Assembly: GCA_009993045.1 (NCBI GenBank)
Contig: JAACUG010000086.1
Span: forward strand, 1-47,457
Length of the DNA stretch: 47,457 nucleotides
Direction: 5' to 3'
DNA from: Cyanobacteria bacterium CG_2015-22_32_23
GTDB taxonomy: Bacteria; Cyanobacteriota; Cyanobacteriia; Cyanobacteriales; Cyanobacteriaceae
Shown here piece by piece: positions 9,111 to 17,026 of this stretch (positions within the stretch are counted from its first letter, which is position 1; each line of letters begins with the position of its first letter). Both the position numbers and the translations under genes were made by a program. The notes beneath the pieces are model-generated. The model saw only the letters and a list, made by a program, of their open reading frames with translations, was not told the origin of the DNA and did not search any database.

Positions 9111-9339
9111 GGCCCTTGAACGAAGGTATTGATATATAAAGTTTTCAAGGTACGATTGCGTAAGTATATTAATTATTATACATAAAGTTCGATTGAAATG
9201 TCTAGTAAAATAGCTGAAATTTGTATATAGTAAGAAGCGTAAGGCAATAGAAAAAAGCAACTGCTCAAAGATAATCAACATAAGGTTTAATAGTAAATTT
9301 TCTAAAAAAGAATTTTTTACATCTTACCCCTTACGCAAC
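9111..9339 (-). promoter_or_regulatory. CRISPR leader with minus-strand promoter
   Basis: This AT-rich, non-coding segment lies between the array and the cas2 remnant, where a leader belongs. On the minus strand it contains a -35-like TAGACA (plus 9199-9204), an 18-bp spacer, and a perfect -10 TATAAT (plus 9175-9180). Transcription would start near 9168 and run into the first repeat about 60 bases later. The heptamer TTACGCA or its complement occurs at least twice here (near 9155 and 9330). Its function is not known. Confidence 0.6.
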
Positions 9340-9525
9340 TTAGATAAAGAAAATAGTATTATCTCTAGGTAATTCACCGCCAATACGTTCTATTTTACCC
9401 TGACAACATTTACACATAAAATAAAAACGAATATTATCATTATCATCTTTTTTAATTAACTTACTGAGACGAAAACGTAATTTAGCATAGTTTGTTTCGG
9501 TTAATTCACACTCAAAAATACTATA
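9340..9525 (-). pseudogene. cas2: cas2 remnant (3' two thirds)
   Basis: Read on the minus strand, 61 sense codons followed by TAA give the C-terminal part of a Cas2 CRISPR adaptation nuclease. It starts YSIFECELTETNYAKLRFRL, continues IRFYFMCKCCQGKIERIGGE and ends LPRDNTIFFI. The core strand (QYS-F-C-L), the double-Cys turn and the IERIGG...F tail are family hallmarks. A full Cas2 has about 92-95 residues, so roughly the first third, with the catalytic N-terminal strand, is missing. The break coincides within two bases with the left end of the IS element. The sequence beyond the other IS end does not continue the reading frame. The fragment marks this array as the residue of a once complete adaptation module. 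Confidence 0.88.
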
Positions 9526-9597
9526 TTAGACATCTCCAAAATAAAAAATAAGCTAAAATAATAAATCTATAGATATTATATTAGCCGATTACTCCTA

Positions 9598-9942
9598 ATG
9601 AATAAAACTTTAGAATATATCCATAATAACCCAAAAGAAACGAAAAGAATAATTGGTATTACTTACCCACAGTTAAAACAACTAATAGAAAATGCCATAA
9701 AAATTAATATGAATAAAAAGAATACAATTTCTGCGGAGAGAAAATTATTAATTAAGAGTGGGGGTGGAAGAAAAAAACATCTAAATGCTGAAGATGAAAT
9801 TATTTTAACTTTATATTATTTACATCATATACTTACTTTTCAAATATTAGGAATACATTTTGGAGTAAGTGAATCAACGGCGAATAATATTTTTCATTAT
9901 TGGATAGATATTTTAATCGAATTTTACCACCAAGTTTATTAG
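9598..9942 (+). CDS. IS5-family transposase, N-terminal frame (helix-turn-helix)
   Basis: The 114-residue product corresponds to the DNA-binding N-terminal part of an IS5-type transposase. Residues about 63-105 contain the helix-turn-helix motif typical of this branch: the EDEIILTLYYLHH segment, then TFQILGIHFGVSESTANNIF. The ORF stops at 9940-9942, and the remaining protein continues in the -1 frame, which overlaps it by 43 bases. Related elements make the full protein by programmed frameshifting. No strong A-run slippery heptamer lies inside the overlap here, so either a weaker site (around the AATTTTA run at 9920-9926) works or the copy is inactivated. Confidence 0.82.
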   Translation: MNKTLEYIHNNPKETKRIIGITYPQLKQLIENAIKINMNKKNTISAERKLLIKSGGGRKKHLNAEDEIILTLYYLHHILTFQILGIHFGVSESTANNIFHYWIDILIEFYHQVY

Positions 9943-10490
9943 AACAAGTAAAAAAAAAAGAAAATGAATATTTATGGGTAACAGAAATATTAACAGAATT
10001 AGAATTAATTGTAGATACAACAGAACAAGCTAGACAGAGACCAAAAGACTATGAAAAACAGAAAGATTATTATTCAGGAAAGAAGAAAAATCACACATTT
10101 AAAAATCAAATAATAACAACGCCAAAAGGAAATGAAATTGTGGATGTAATAGTGGGAGAAATGGGGAAAGCAAGTGATATAAATTTATTGAGAAAACAAC
10201 AAGAAAATTTTGATCAAAGACAAAAATTTCAAGGGGATAAAGGTTATCAAGGAGGAGAAAGAATAACCACACCAAAAAAGAAACCAAGAAAAAAAGAAAT
10301 GCCAGAAGAAATAAAGGAAGAAAATAGAAAAAAAGCAGAAAAAAGAATATTTGTAGAGCATGTAATGAGATTAATAAAAATATTTAGAATAGCGGGAGAA
10401 AGATTTAGATTAAAAGAAGAAAATTATGAAAAAGTAATCCTAACAATATGTGGATTAGTAAGATTAAGAATAGGAGCATTAGTATTATAA
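9900..10490 (+). CDS. IS5-family transposase, C-terminal DDE frame
   Basis: The 196-residue reading frame carries the catalytic DDE core. The first Asp is in LELIVDTTEQARQRP, the second in GDKGYQGG, and the Glu in KRIFVEHVMRLIKIFR. The YSGKKKNHTFK box between the first two is typical of the DDE_4 type. Its own ATG at 9900 is probably not the natural start. Protein homologous to relatives begins in the overlapping upstream frame and shifts -1 around 9915-9930. All catalytic residues are present and no internal stop is seen, so the element may still be mobile if frameshifting occurs. Confidence 0.85.
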   Translation: MDRYFNRILPPSLLEQVKKKENEYLWVTEILTELELIVDTTEQARQRPKDYEKQKDYYSGKKKNHTFKNQIITTPKGNEIVDVIVGEMGKASDINLLRKQQENFDQRQKFQGDKGYQGGERITTPKKKPRKKEMPEEIKEENRKKAEKRIFVEHVMRLIKIFRIAGERFRLKEENYEKVILTICGLVRLRIGALVL

Positions 10491-10914
10491 ATAAATATAA
10501 ATAATTTTCAAAGAAATAAATATAAAATGAACAAATAAATCTTGATTTAGATAATGCAAATATATCAAAACCTTATTTTATCGTTGCAGTTGATAAGTAG
10601 TCAGAAGTATACTAAATGTTCTACAATCAACTGATGGAGAACATTTGTCAATTTTTGGAGATGTCTATTACATAATTAGTTATATTAAGGAATCTACTCC
10701 AGTGAATCTAACGTCTCAAAATTTGTTGGGACACTAGGATACTTTCGTTACAAAGAAGTACGTTGGACTTTGAAGAAAGCCAGAGATGATTTAGGAATTA
10801 GATAGATATTGGAACGATAATATTACCACTTGATGAAAGAAATATAAAAATGGCAACTTGGCAAAGTTAGGAGTAAAGTAACACGCAGAAATTTTGACAT
10901 ATACTTTCAAAGTA

Positions 10915-10999
10915 TGGGGGCGGAGAGACTTGAACTCTCACGACCGATTAAGGTCAACGGATTTTAAGTCCGTAGCGTCTACCATTCCGCCACGCCCCC
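10915..10999 (-). tRNA. tRNA-Leu (anticodon UAA), intronless
   Basis: This is an 85-nt gene on the minus strand. The acceptor arm GGGGGCG (5') pairs with CGCCCCC, and the discriminator base is A. The D-arm contains GGTAGACGC, the anticodon loop is CTTAAAA with anticodon TAA, and a long class II variable arm plus a T-arm with GTTCAAGTC follow. CCA is not encoded. In many cyanobacteria this tRNA carries a group I intron within the anticodon; here the anticodon stem-loop is continuous. Confidence 0.95.
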
Positions 11000-11205
11000 G
11001 AGTGAAGCAATTTGCTCACATTTACTTATTATATCTAGGATTAATAAAAAAAGCAAGGGAAAAAAAATTTTATTTAAACTATCTTTGAAATGCTTATTAT
11101 CAAAGGGAAATTTTTATTAAATAAGTTCGGTTCATACTATGTCATAAAAAGTGAAAGGTAAGTTAAATTAGTAACAGTAAGTCAATAATTGGATTTTTAA
11201 AAATC

Positions 11206-11934
11206 ATGGCAACAACAAGTAACTTTCGTGATTCAATTAAAAAAGCTAAAGGACAATCTTTAGTAGGTCCGAATGTAATTAATAAAGCATTACCTTATTT
11301 AGGGGGGGGTTTAGTTTTAACGGCAGTGGGCACTTACGGTGGCTTGGGGATGATTCAATCAAATCCATCCTTATTCATGCCTACTTTTATCGGGGCAATG
11401 ATTGCACAAATAGTTCTCTTTTTTGTGGTTAGAGGTATTGCTGAAAGGGCGGATAATAGCATTGCTTTACCACTTTTAACGGTATATAGTCTTTTAACAG
11501 GTTATACTCTTAGTGGCATTGTTTTCGTGGCTTTAGGCACTAATGGAGTAGGAATTAATGGTGTAGCCATGGCCGCTTTAGGATGTGGCATTACTTTTGT
11601 TATTGCTAGAAATATAGGGTCAAATTTAGGAGATGAAGACGGATTGGCTTTAACTAAAACAGTGCAATTGGGAATCATTGCCCTTGTGATAGTTATGCTT
11701 TTACAGATAGTATTGAGCTTATTCGGTATTTTTACCCCTAGTTGGTTAGAAATCGGTATTTCAGGTTTAGGAGTGTTTTTATTTGCTGGTGCATCAGTAG
11801 TTGATTTTTACATACTACCTCGTGCTTATCGTGATAATCAATATTTATCGGCGGCTCTTTCAATGTATCTTACTTACATTAATTTATTTGTCTTTATTCT
11901 CCGATTATTGATTGCTATTAATAGTCGTGATTAA
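11206..11934 (+). CDS. Bax inhibitor-1/YccA family membrane protein
   Basis: The 242-residue protein has about seven hydrophobic segments from residue 30 to the end. It has the pattern of the Bax inhibitor-1 (TMBIM/UPF0005) family: RNIGSNLGDEDG between membrane segments, then FLFAGASVVDFYILPRAYRD with its membrane-embedded Asp, and the C-terminal SAALSMYLTYINLFVFILRL. Bacterial relatives such as YccA and BsYetJ are inner-membrane proteins linked to calcium leak or FtsH control. The cyanobacterial role is not established. The gene stands alone, diverging from the tRNA-Leu, and starts at ATG after a short soluble N-terminus. Confidence 0.88.
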   Translation: MATTSNFRDSIKKAKGQSLVGPNVINKALPYLGGGLVLTAVGTYGGLGMIQSNPSLFMPTFIGAMIAQIVLFFVVRGIAERADNSIALPLLTVYSLLTGYTLSGIVFVALGTNGVGINGVAMAALGCGITFVIARNIGSNLGDEDGLALTKTVQLGIIALVIVMLLQIVLSLFGIFTPSWLEIGISGLGVFLFAGASVVDFYILPRAYRDNQYLSAALSMYLTYINLFVFILRLLIAINSRD

Positions 11935-11994
11935 GTAATAGCGAATTAGGAGTGAAGAATCTATGATTAATTTTTCTTCCTCCTTTGATTGTGA

Positions 11995-12684
11995 CTATAG
12001 ACATTGATGGGATGGGGTGGTTATTACCTCTACGTTTTGATAACCTGCCGTTTGCATTAATTGAGTAACTAATATAACTGCTTTTTCGTTAGCTTGATTT
12101 AATATTTGTTGGGCGCAGGCAGTTTCTTTTATTTTGACTAAAGTTTGACGTTGTGCTTGTTCTTGTAATTGTGGAGCAATATCAGGACCTAAGTTGAGAA
12201 AGCCTCGGTTATAATCATAAACTTGAGATTGGTTAACGTCTATTTTCTCGTCTAAAATTTTAGGTGCAGGTAGGGTGATTTTTAATGTATCTTCATTAAC
12301 TTGAATGTTATCTGTGGTTATTTTACTCAAATCTAATCCTGCTTTTACTTCTCCTCTAGCTACATAAAGTAAACTTGTTTCCCCAATTACCCAATTACCG
12401 AGTTTACGACTGGAAGAAGTGGGTACAATTGCATCCATAACAAATTTTGTGGTAGTCAACTCACTAACGGCTTGTATTTGTTTAACGATGAAGTGAGGAT
12501 TATTAATTTGGGGGGGTGTAATTTCGTGATCAAAAATGTGAGTTATACTTTCTATAAAATTATTGGTAATTTTCCCCATACCCAAAACACCGAAAAGAAT
12601 TATCAAGATAAAACTACCGCTAGTTATCAACGCAGTATTTTTCAAAATATGAGAATGGAAGATAAATGATTTATAAATGTTCAT
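11995..12684 (-). CDS. DUF4230 domain membrane-anchored protein
   Basis: About 229 residues. The ATG at 12682-12684 is preferred over an in-frame TTG just before it. One membrane anchor spans roughly residues 15-37. The rest is predicted outside the membrane and matches the DUF4230 pattern: an opening VKQIQAVSELTTTKFVMDAI, the middle LLYVARGEVKAGLDLSKI, then LKITLPAPKILDEKID and a helical C-terminus with a conserved Cys (ETACAQQIL). The family has no known activity. It converges on the Bax-inhibitor-like gene with a 60-bp gap. The C-terminal half resembles SPFH-type helical regions, but this is only an impression. Confidence 0.78.
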   Translation of the reverse strand: MNIYKSFIFHSHILKNTALITSGSFILIILFGVLGMGKITNNFIESITHIFDHEITPPQINNPHFIVKQIQAVSELTTTKFVMDAIVPTSSSRKLGNWVIGETSLLYVARGEVKAGLDLSKITTDNIQVNEDTLKITLPAPKILDEKIDVNQSQVYDYNRGFLNLGPDIAPQLQEQAQRQTLVKIKETACAQQILNQANEKAVILVTQLMQTAGYQNVEVITTPSHQCL

Positions 12685-12859
12685 CAAAGGTAAGGGTACT
12701 TTTTGTGCATCAGAATATTATAACAAGGTATTTTTGCTAACAGATGAGTAGTAAAATATTTGAAGAGAATTACCAAGCGCTATTAAAATAAAAACTTGCT
12801 AATTGGACTAGATAAATTGACTAAATTCCCTATTTGAGAGGAATATATACTAAATTTTT

Positions 12860-13705
12860 ATGATAACTGAAAAAATTTTCGGCAAAAAAAATCCTATTAT
12901 TGGTGTTGTTCATTTATTACCTTTACCCACTTCTGCTAGATGGGGAGGAAGTTTAAGAGATGTAATGCGAAGAGCAGAGCAAGAAGCTACTGCTTTAGCG
13001 GCGGGTGGTGTTGATGGTATTATTATTGAAAATTTTTTTGATGCTCCTTTTACTAAGGATAATGTAGATCCTGCCACTATTAGCGCCATGACTTTAATTG
13101 TCGATCGCATTATGAATCTTATTATGCTACCTATAGGGTTAAATGTATTGCGAAATGATGCTAAAAGTGCTTTGGCTATCGCTTCTTGTGTTGGGGCAAG
13201 TTTTATTCGGGTTAATGTATATACAGGAGTCATGGCCACAGATCAAGGTTTAATTGAAGGAAAAGCCCACGAAATCCAACGGTATCGCCGAGAATTAGGA
13301 GAAGATATTGCAATTTTTGCTGATGTTTTAGTGAAACACGCTCGTCCTTTAGGTACACCTAATTTAACTATTGCGGTACAAGATACCATCGAAAGAGGTT
13401 TAGCTGATGCGGTAATTTTATCAGGTTGGGCAACGGGTTTACCTCCTAGTAAAGATGACTTAGAATTGGCACAATCCGCCGCTAAAGGTACTCCAGTCTT
13501 AATTGGTAGCGGTGCAAATTGGGAAAATATCGGAGATTTGATGAGTGTTGCCGATGGTGTAATTGTTTCAAGTTCTTTAAAACGTCATGGTAAAATTGAT
13601 GAAACTATAGATCCTAGTAGGGTTTCACAGTTTATTGAAGCTGCACAAACTCCGATAATTCTATCTAATTCTTCCACTCCTTCTGTTATCAAAACCGCTC
13701 ATTAA
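12860..13705 (+). CDS. btpA: BtpA family photosystem I biogenesis protein
   Basis: The 281-residue protein belongs to the BtpA/SgcQ family, with a TIM-barrel-like fold: IIGVVHLLPLPTSARWGG at the start, AAGGVDGIIIENFFDAPF, FIRVNVYTG in the middle, and ADAVILSGWATGLPP and PVLIGSGAN near the end. In Synechocystis, BtpA is an extrinsic thylakoid protein needed for stable accumulation of photosystem I reaction-centre proteins, especially at low temperature. The length is normal and there is no signal peptide. Upstream 172 bases separate it from the divergent DUF4230 gene, so the promoters are probably shared there. Confidence 0.9.
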   Translation: MITEKIFGKKNPIIGVVHLLPLPTSARWGGSLRDVMRRAEQEATALAAGGVDGIIIENFFDAPFTKDNVDPATISAMTLIVDRIMNLIMLPIGLNVLRNDAKSALAIASCVGASFIRVNVYTGVMATDQGLIEGKAHEIQRYRRELGEDIAIFADVLVKHARPLGTPNLTIAVQDTIERGLADAVILSGWATGLPPSKDDLELAQSAAKGTPVLIGSGANWENIGDLMSVADGVIVSSSLKRHGKIDETIDPSRVSQFIEAAQTPIILSNSSTPSVIKTAH

Positions 13706-13876
13706 CCCTAATAACAGGAAAAAATAATCAGCCATTTTTGATAATTAAGACTTTACCATTGACTATTGTCTATTTATTCTTTCTTAACTATTACTTATTA
13801 TCTATTTATTTCCTTTTACTTTATTTAATTGTTAAAATTCAGATACTTATTAATTTAATTTTTATAGATAATCATT

Positions 13877-14881
13877 ATGCTTCGTCGTCGTCGTAACTTG
13901 CCTTGGATTCAACGCAATTCTCGATTTATTATTGGTGCGATCGCCATTGTTGGTTTAATTTTAACCATATATCTAACGATTTTGAAATTAAGTGGTGGAG
14001 AAGTTGCCTGTACTGCTAACGGTAGTGGGGGATGTAACAGCGTCTTAGATAGTGCTTATGCTTATCCTCTTGATCCTCAAGGTAAAACAGGCATACCTTT
14101 AACGGTATTTGGATCATTGGCTTATTTCACTATGGCAATATTAGCATTAGCTCCTTTATTTATCAACCCTGAAAAAAATAAAGAATTAAGACAAAAATTA
14201 GAAAAGTCTTCTTGGTGGTTAATGTTACTTGTTACTTTTGCCATGGCCGCTTTTAGCAGTTATTTAATGTATGTTTTAGCTTTTAAACTTCAAGCAGTCT
14301 GTCCTTATTGTATTAGTTCGGCGTTGTTTTCTTTTACTCTATTAACATTAACTATTATTGGTCATGATTGGAAAGATATGGGACAAATTTTCTTTACTGG
14401 TATTACCGTTGCTTTAATTACCCTAGTTAGTGCGGTGGGAGTTTATGCTAATGTTAACACGACTGCTGTTGATCCCAATATGGAGTTAGCCGCAGGAGGA
14501 AAAACACCGATTACTCAAGCACAAACTGCACCAAAACCTCCTTTAGGATGGGAAATAACTACTACTTCAGGAGAATCAGAAATTGCCTTAGCAAAACACT
14601 TGGCTTCTAAGGGTGCAATCATGTATTCTGCTTATTGGTGTCCTCATTGTTACGAACAAAAACAGCTATTTGGTAAAGAAGCATTTAAAGAAGTTGGGAA
14701 GGTAGAATGTGATCCTAAAGGTGTTTCTCCTGCACCTCAAAAGTGTGTTGATGCGAAAATTCGTGCTTTTCCGACATGGATTATTGACGGTAAAATCTAT
14801 GAAGGAGTGCAAGATTTAGAGAAATTAGCTAAGTTAACGGGTTATAAAGGTTCAACTAATTTTAAATATACCATGCGTTAA
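13877..14881 (+). CDS. VKOR-thioredoxin fusion (vitamin K epoxide reductase family)
   Basis: This 334-residue fusion oxidises dithiols in the thylakoid lumen or periplasm and passes electrons to quinone. The VKOR half (residues about 15-195) has at least four hydrophobic helices, the loop cysteines C45 and C53, and the redox pair C142-P-Y-C145. After a linker, the thioredoxin-like half (about 220-334) has YWCPHCYEQK near residue 254 and the extra CDPKG...KC pair typical of this fusion. In Synechocystis and plants (LTO1) the enzyme supports disulfide formation in photosystem proteins. All catalytic cysteines are present. Confidence 0.92.
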   Translation: MLRRRRNLPWIQRNSRFIIGAIAIVGLILTIYLTILKLSGGEVACTANGSGGCNSVLDSAYAYPLDPQGKTGIPLTVFGSLAYFTMAILALAPLFINPEKNKELRQKLEKSSWWLMLLVTFAMAAFSSYLMYVLAFKLQAVCPYCISSALFSFTLLTLTIIGHDWKDMGQIFFTGITVALITLVSAVGVYANVNTTAVDPNMELAAGGKTPITQAQTAPKPPLGWEITTTSGESEIALAKHLASKGAIMYSAYWCPHCYEQKQLFGKEAFKEVGKVECDPKGVSPAPQKCVDAKIRAFPTWIIDGKIYEGVQDLEKLAKLTGYKGSTNFKYTMR

Positions 14882-14931
14882 TTTATTAGGAGTTAGGAAA
14901 TAGGAGTAGCCCTTTCAATGGGTATATTAAT

Positions 14932-15066
14932 ACTAGGGCTTGTCATTATTTAGCTGTGAAAACCTTAGAGGATAAATATTTTCGCTTATTTGAAATTGTC
15001 AAAGAGAAAAGACTGAAACTCTTATCCATAGAAGACTTATAGATTTAATTGATGACACGCCCTAGT
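14932..15066. mobile_element. MITE-like element (135 bp) with inverted ends
   Basis: ACTAGGGCTTGTCAT (14932-14946) and ATGACACGCCCTAGT (15052-15066) are imperfect inverted repeats, with 14 of 15 positions pairing. They bound 105 bp of AT-rich DNA. Within it a plus-strand frame reads KTLEDKYFRLFEIVKEKRLK and stops before the right end, so this may be an insertion sequence reduced to its ends and a transposase scrap. The element sits at the break of a CopD-like gene. A clear target duplication is not visible. Confidence 0.65.
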
Positions 15067-15216
15067 GTCTCAAAGTTTTGTTCAAAGTTTTCGATTAATT
15101 CTGATTCTCTTTTTTTTGAGAGCTTTTGGTAATACTATTATTGCTAATACTAAATGCCCTCCTGTCCAAATAGTAGCACTTAGGATATGTAGTAAAACTA
15201 AGATTTTAAAAGTCAT
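15067..15216 (-). pseudogene. CopD-like membrane protein, N-terminal remnant
   Basis: From ATG (15214-15216) the minus strand reads MTFKILVLLHILSATIWTGG and then HLVLAIIVLPKALKKK. This is the first helix of copper-resistance-D-like membrane proteins. A poly-A run (eight T on the plus strand near 15110-15117) then breaks the frame. A one-base shift restores RESELIENFEQNFETLG up to the MITE-like element, where homology ends. The rest of the gene is absent, so it is frameshifted and truncated. Confidence 0.65.
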
Positions 15217-15381
15217 GACGATTCTTATATAATAAATACTTATTAATTATATATTAAGTTTTTATAACATTACTTCTTACTTAAAGGGAGATTTGGTAAC
15301 ATTATATACAGAAATAAAAAGTTTCTTATGTATCAAGAAATAAATTTTCTCCGTCATTTTACTTTTTTATGGAGCAAAGCT

Positions 15382-15630
15382 ATGGTATTACAATTAGCAC
15401 CCGTTTCTTTCAGTGTTGAGTCTGAAGTTCAAAATTCCATCCCAGCAAATTGGACTCCTGTTTGTCATATTACTTATAATCGTGATTCTTGGGTGAAACT
15501 TAATCAATCTCCTAGTGAATATAGTGATAGTGAAGCGTTATTGTTGTGCGAAAAAACCTCTGGGGTTTGGATTAGTTGGGTTGCTGGTTACGGTGAAATT
15601 ATCCTCGATAAAAGCGAATTTTATTGTTAA
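15382..15630 (+). CDS. Small conserved-looking hypothetical protein
   Basis: The ATG at 15382 is chosen because GGAG lies seven bases upstream. An upstream in-frame ATG at 15328 would add 18 residues. The product is 82 residues, begins MVLQLAPVSFSVESEV, and has four Trp in a strand-rich sequence (FSVES, WVKLN, GVWISWVAGYGEIILD). It has no membrane segment and no known motif. It resembles short cyanobacterial proteins of unknown function. It lies between the CopD remnant and argD, on the opposite strand from both. Confidence 0.55.
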   Translation: MVLQLAPVSFSVESEVQNSIPANWTPVCHITYNRDSWVKLNQSPSEYSDSEALLLCEKTSGVWISWVAGYGEIILDKSEFYC

Positions 15631-15683
15631 ATGAAACCCAAGTTAAATGAGATAGTAATAGACTTATCCAAAAAAGATTTTTT

Positions 15684-15766
15684 ATTCCCCGTTTCTTTTC
15701 TAATTCCTATTAAGAGGGTGAAAGCAATTCACCCCTACATTATTCCCCGTTTCCTTTCTAACTCCT
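15684..15766. repeat. Two direct copies of a 26-bp repeat around a hairpin
   Basis: The block attccccgtttcttttctaa (about 15684) and its near copy attccccgtttcctttctaa (about 15740) flank a perfect hairpin, GGGTGAA (15716-15722) and TTCACCC (15728-15734) with a 5-base loop. The same CCCGTTTC and CTCCCTATTTCC wording recurs at 25170-25210 and in the minisatellite at 21415. There is no T-run, so this is a repeat rather than a canonical terminator. Confidence 0.6.
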
Positions 15767-15775
15767 AAATTTTTA

Positions 15776-17026
15776 TTAAAAAAAAGCGATCGCTTCTTCT
15801 AAAATATTCATAGCTTGATCAATTTCTGTAGCAGAAACAATTAAAGGTGGTACAAAACGTATTACCTTAGGTCCTGCAGGTGCTAATAATAAGCCTTTTT
15901 CCATCGCTTTTTTGACAATATCAATGGAAGTTAATTCAATGTCGGCGTTAATTTCCATACCGTTAATTAAACCCCAGCCTCGCACTTCGGTGAATAATTG
16001 AGGATATTTTTTAGTAATAGCTCTGAGTCTTGTGCGTAATTGTTCTCCTCTGCCTTGAACATTATGTAATATGTTTTCTTTTTCTAACGTTTGTAAAACA
16101 GCTAAAGAAGTTCCACATACAAAAGGATTTCCGCCAAAAGTACTAGCATGATTACCCGGTTCAAATACATCACATTTAGCTTTACACATCATCGCACCGA
16201 TGGGAATACCTCCTGCTAAACCTTTTGCACTTGTAAATATATCAGGTTCAACGCCCAAATTTTCATATCCCCACATTTTACCAGTTCTACCTACTCCTGT
16301 CTGCACTTCATCAAAAACTAATAAAATCCCTGTTTCATCACAAATTTTTCTTAATCTTAAGAAGTAGTCTAAATCCCCAGGGCGCACTCCTCCTTCTCCT
16401 TGTAATGGCTCTATCATTATAGCAGCTACACGGCGATCGCCTTCATCAATATTAGTGATAGCTTCTTCGATGGCGGTAATATCATTATAAGTTACATATT
16501 CAAATCCGGGGACTAGGGGTTGAAAATGTTTTTGGTATTTTGGTTGTCCTGTAGCTGTTACGGTTGCTAAAGTACGACCATGAAAGCTAGATTTAGCAGT
16601 GAGAATCACAGGTTGTTCTAAAAATTCTAAAACAGTATGGGCATATTTACGCACTAATTTAATGGCAGCTTCATTGGCTTCTGCACCAGAATTACAGAAA
16701 AAGACTTTATCAGCACAAGAATGATCAACAATCCATTTTGCTAAAGCTCCTTGTTCTGGGATATAGTAAAAGTTTGAGATATGATGTAGCTTCTTTATTT
16801 GTTTAGTAACAGCTTCAATCATAGCAGGGTGAGCATGTCCGAGAGTACAAGTTGCAATACCTGCCACAAAATCGAGATATTCTTTACCGTTGGTATCCCA
16901 AAGTTTACATCCTTCTCCTTTTTCAATGGTAATGGGAAAACGCCCATAGGTATTCATGACATAGGTGTTAAAAGTATCTTGACTAAAACCTATATTTACG
17001 TTTGTTTCTAATGTTGCTGTGCTCAT
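15776..17026 (-). CDS. argD: Acetylornithine aminotransferase
   Basis: This pyridoxal-phosphate enzyme of arginine synthesis converts N-acetylglutamate semialdehyde to N-acetylornithine in the cytoplasm. Of its 416 residues the visible hallmarks are the GAGIATCTLGHAHP-type substrate loop (here VAGIATCTLGHAHP), the phosphate loop CNSGAEANEAAIK, VFDEVQTGVGRTG, and the PLP lysine in FTSAKGLAGGIPIGAM (about residue 267). TFGGNPFVC follows. The length is normal and start ATG 17024-17026 precedes a short nonconserved leader. Its neighbours are unrelated, so it is monocistronic, as is common in cyanobacteria. Confidence 0.94.
   Translation of the reverse strand: MSTATLETNVNIGFSQDTFNTYVMNTYGRFPITIEKGEGCKLWDTNGKEYLDFVAGIATCTLGHAHPAMIEAVTKQIKKLHHISNFYYIPEQGALAKWIVDHSCADKVFFCNSGAEANEAAIKLVRKYAHTVLEFLEQPVILTAKSSFHGRTLATVTATGQPKYQKHFQPLVPGFEYVTYNDITAIEEAITNIDEGDRRVAAIMIEPLQGEGGVRPGDLDYFLRLRKICDETGILLVFDEVQTGVGRTGKMWGYENLGVEPDIFTSAKGLAGGIPIGAMMCKAKCDVFEPGNHASTFGGNPFVCGTSLAVLQTLEKENILHNVQGRGEQLRTRLRAITKKYPQLFTEVRGWGLINGMEINADIELTSIDIVKKAMEKGLLLAPAGPKVIRFVPPLIVSATEIDQAMNILEEAIAFF

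Larger units (their letters stand above)
9528..10666 (+). mobile_element. IS5-family-like insertion sequence (1139 bp)
   Basis: Perfect 14-bp terminal inverted repeats, agacatctccaaaa at 9528-9541 and its complement at 10653-10666, bound the element. ATT is duplicated at 9525-9527 and 10667-10669, consistent with a 3-bp target duplication. It encodes a transposase in two overlapping frames (9598-9942 and 9900-10490). The right end carries a 9-bp inverted repeat (aaatgttct at 10614-10622, agaacattt at 10638-10646) that may be a terminator. Size, frame structure and HTH/DDE domains fit the IS427-type branch of IS5. From 10670 to 10914 there is no recognisable gene. Confidence 0.88.

Noticed and set aside
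10670-10914. Possible continuation of cas2 or a cas1 gene right of the IS
   Set aside because: I translated this stretch looking for a Cas1 or Cas2 start or end and found only short frames with stops. A plus-strand peptide (FRYKEVRWTLKKARDD) hints at some decayed gene, but I cannot identify it.
10894-11088. 64-codon plus-strand frame
   Set aside because: It runs straight through the tRNA-Leu gene on the other strand; its peptide is the well-known false product of a tRNA.
15716-15734. Rho-independent terminator between the 82-aa gene and argD
   Set aside because: The 7-bp hairpin is perfect, but neither strand has a T-run after it, and it is embedded in repeat DNA.
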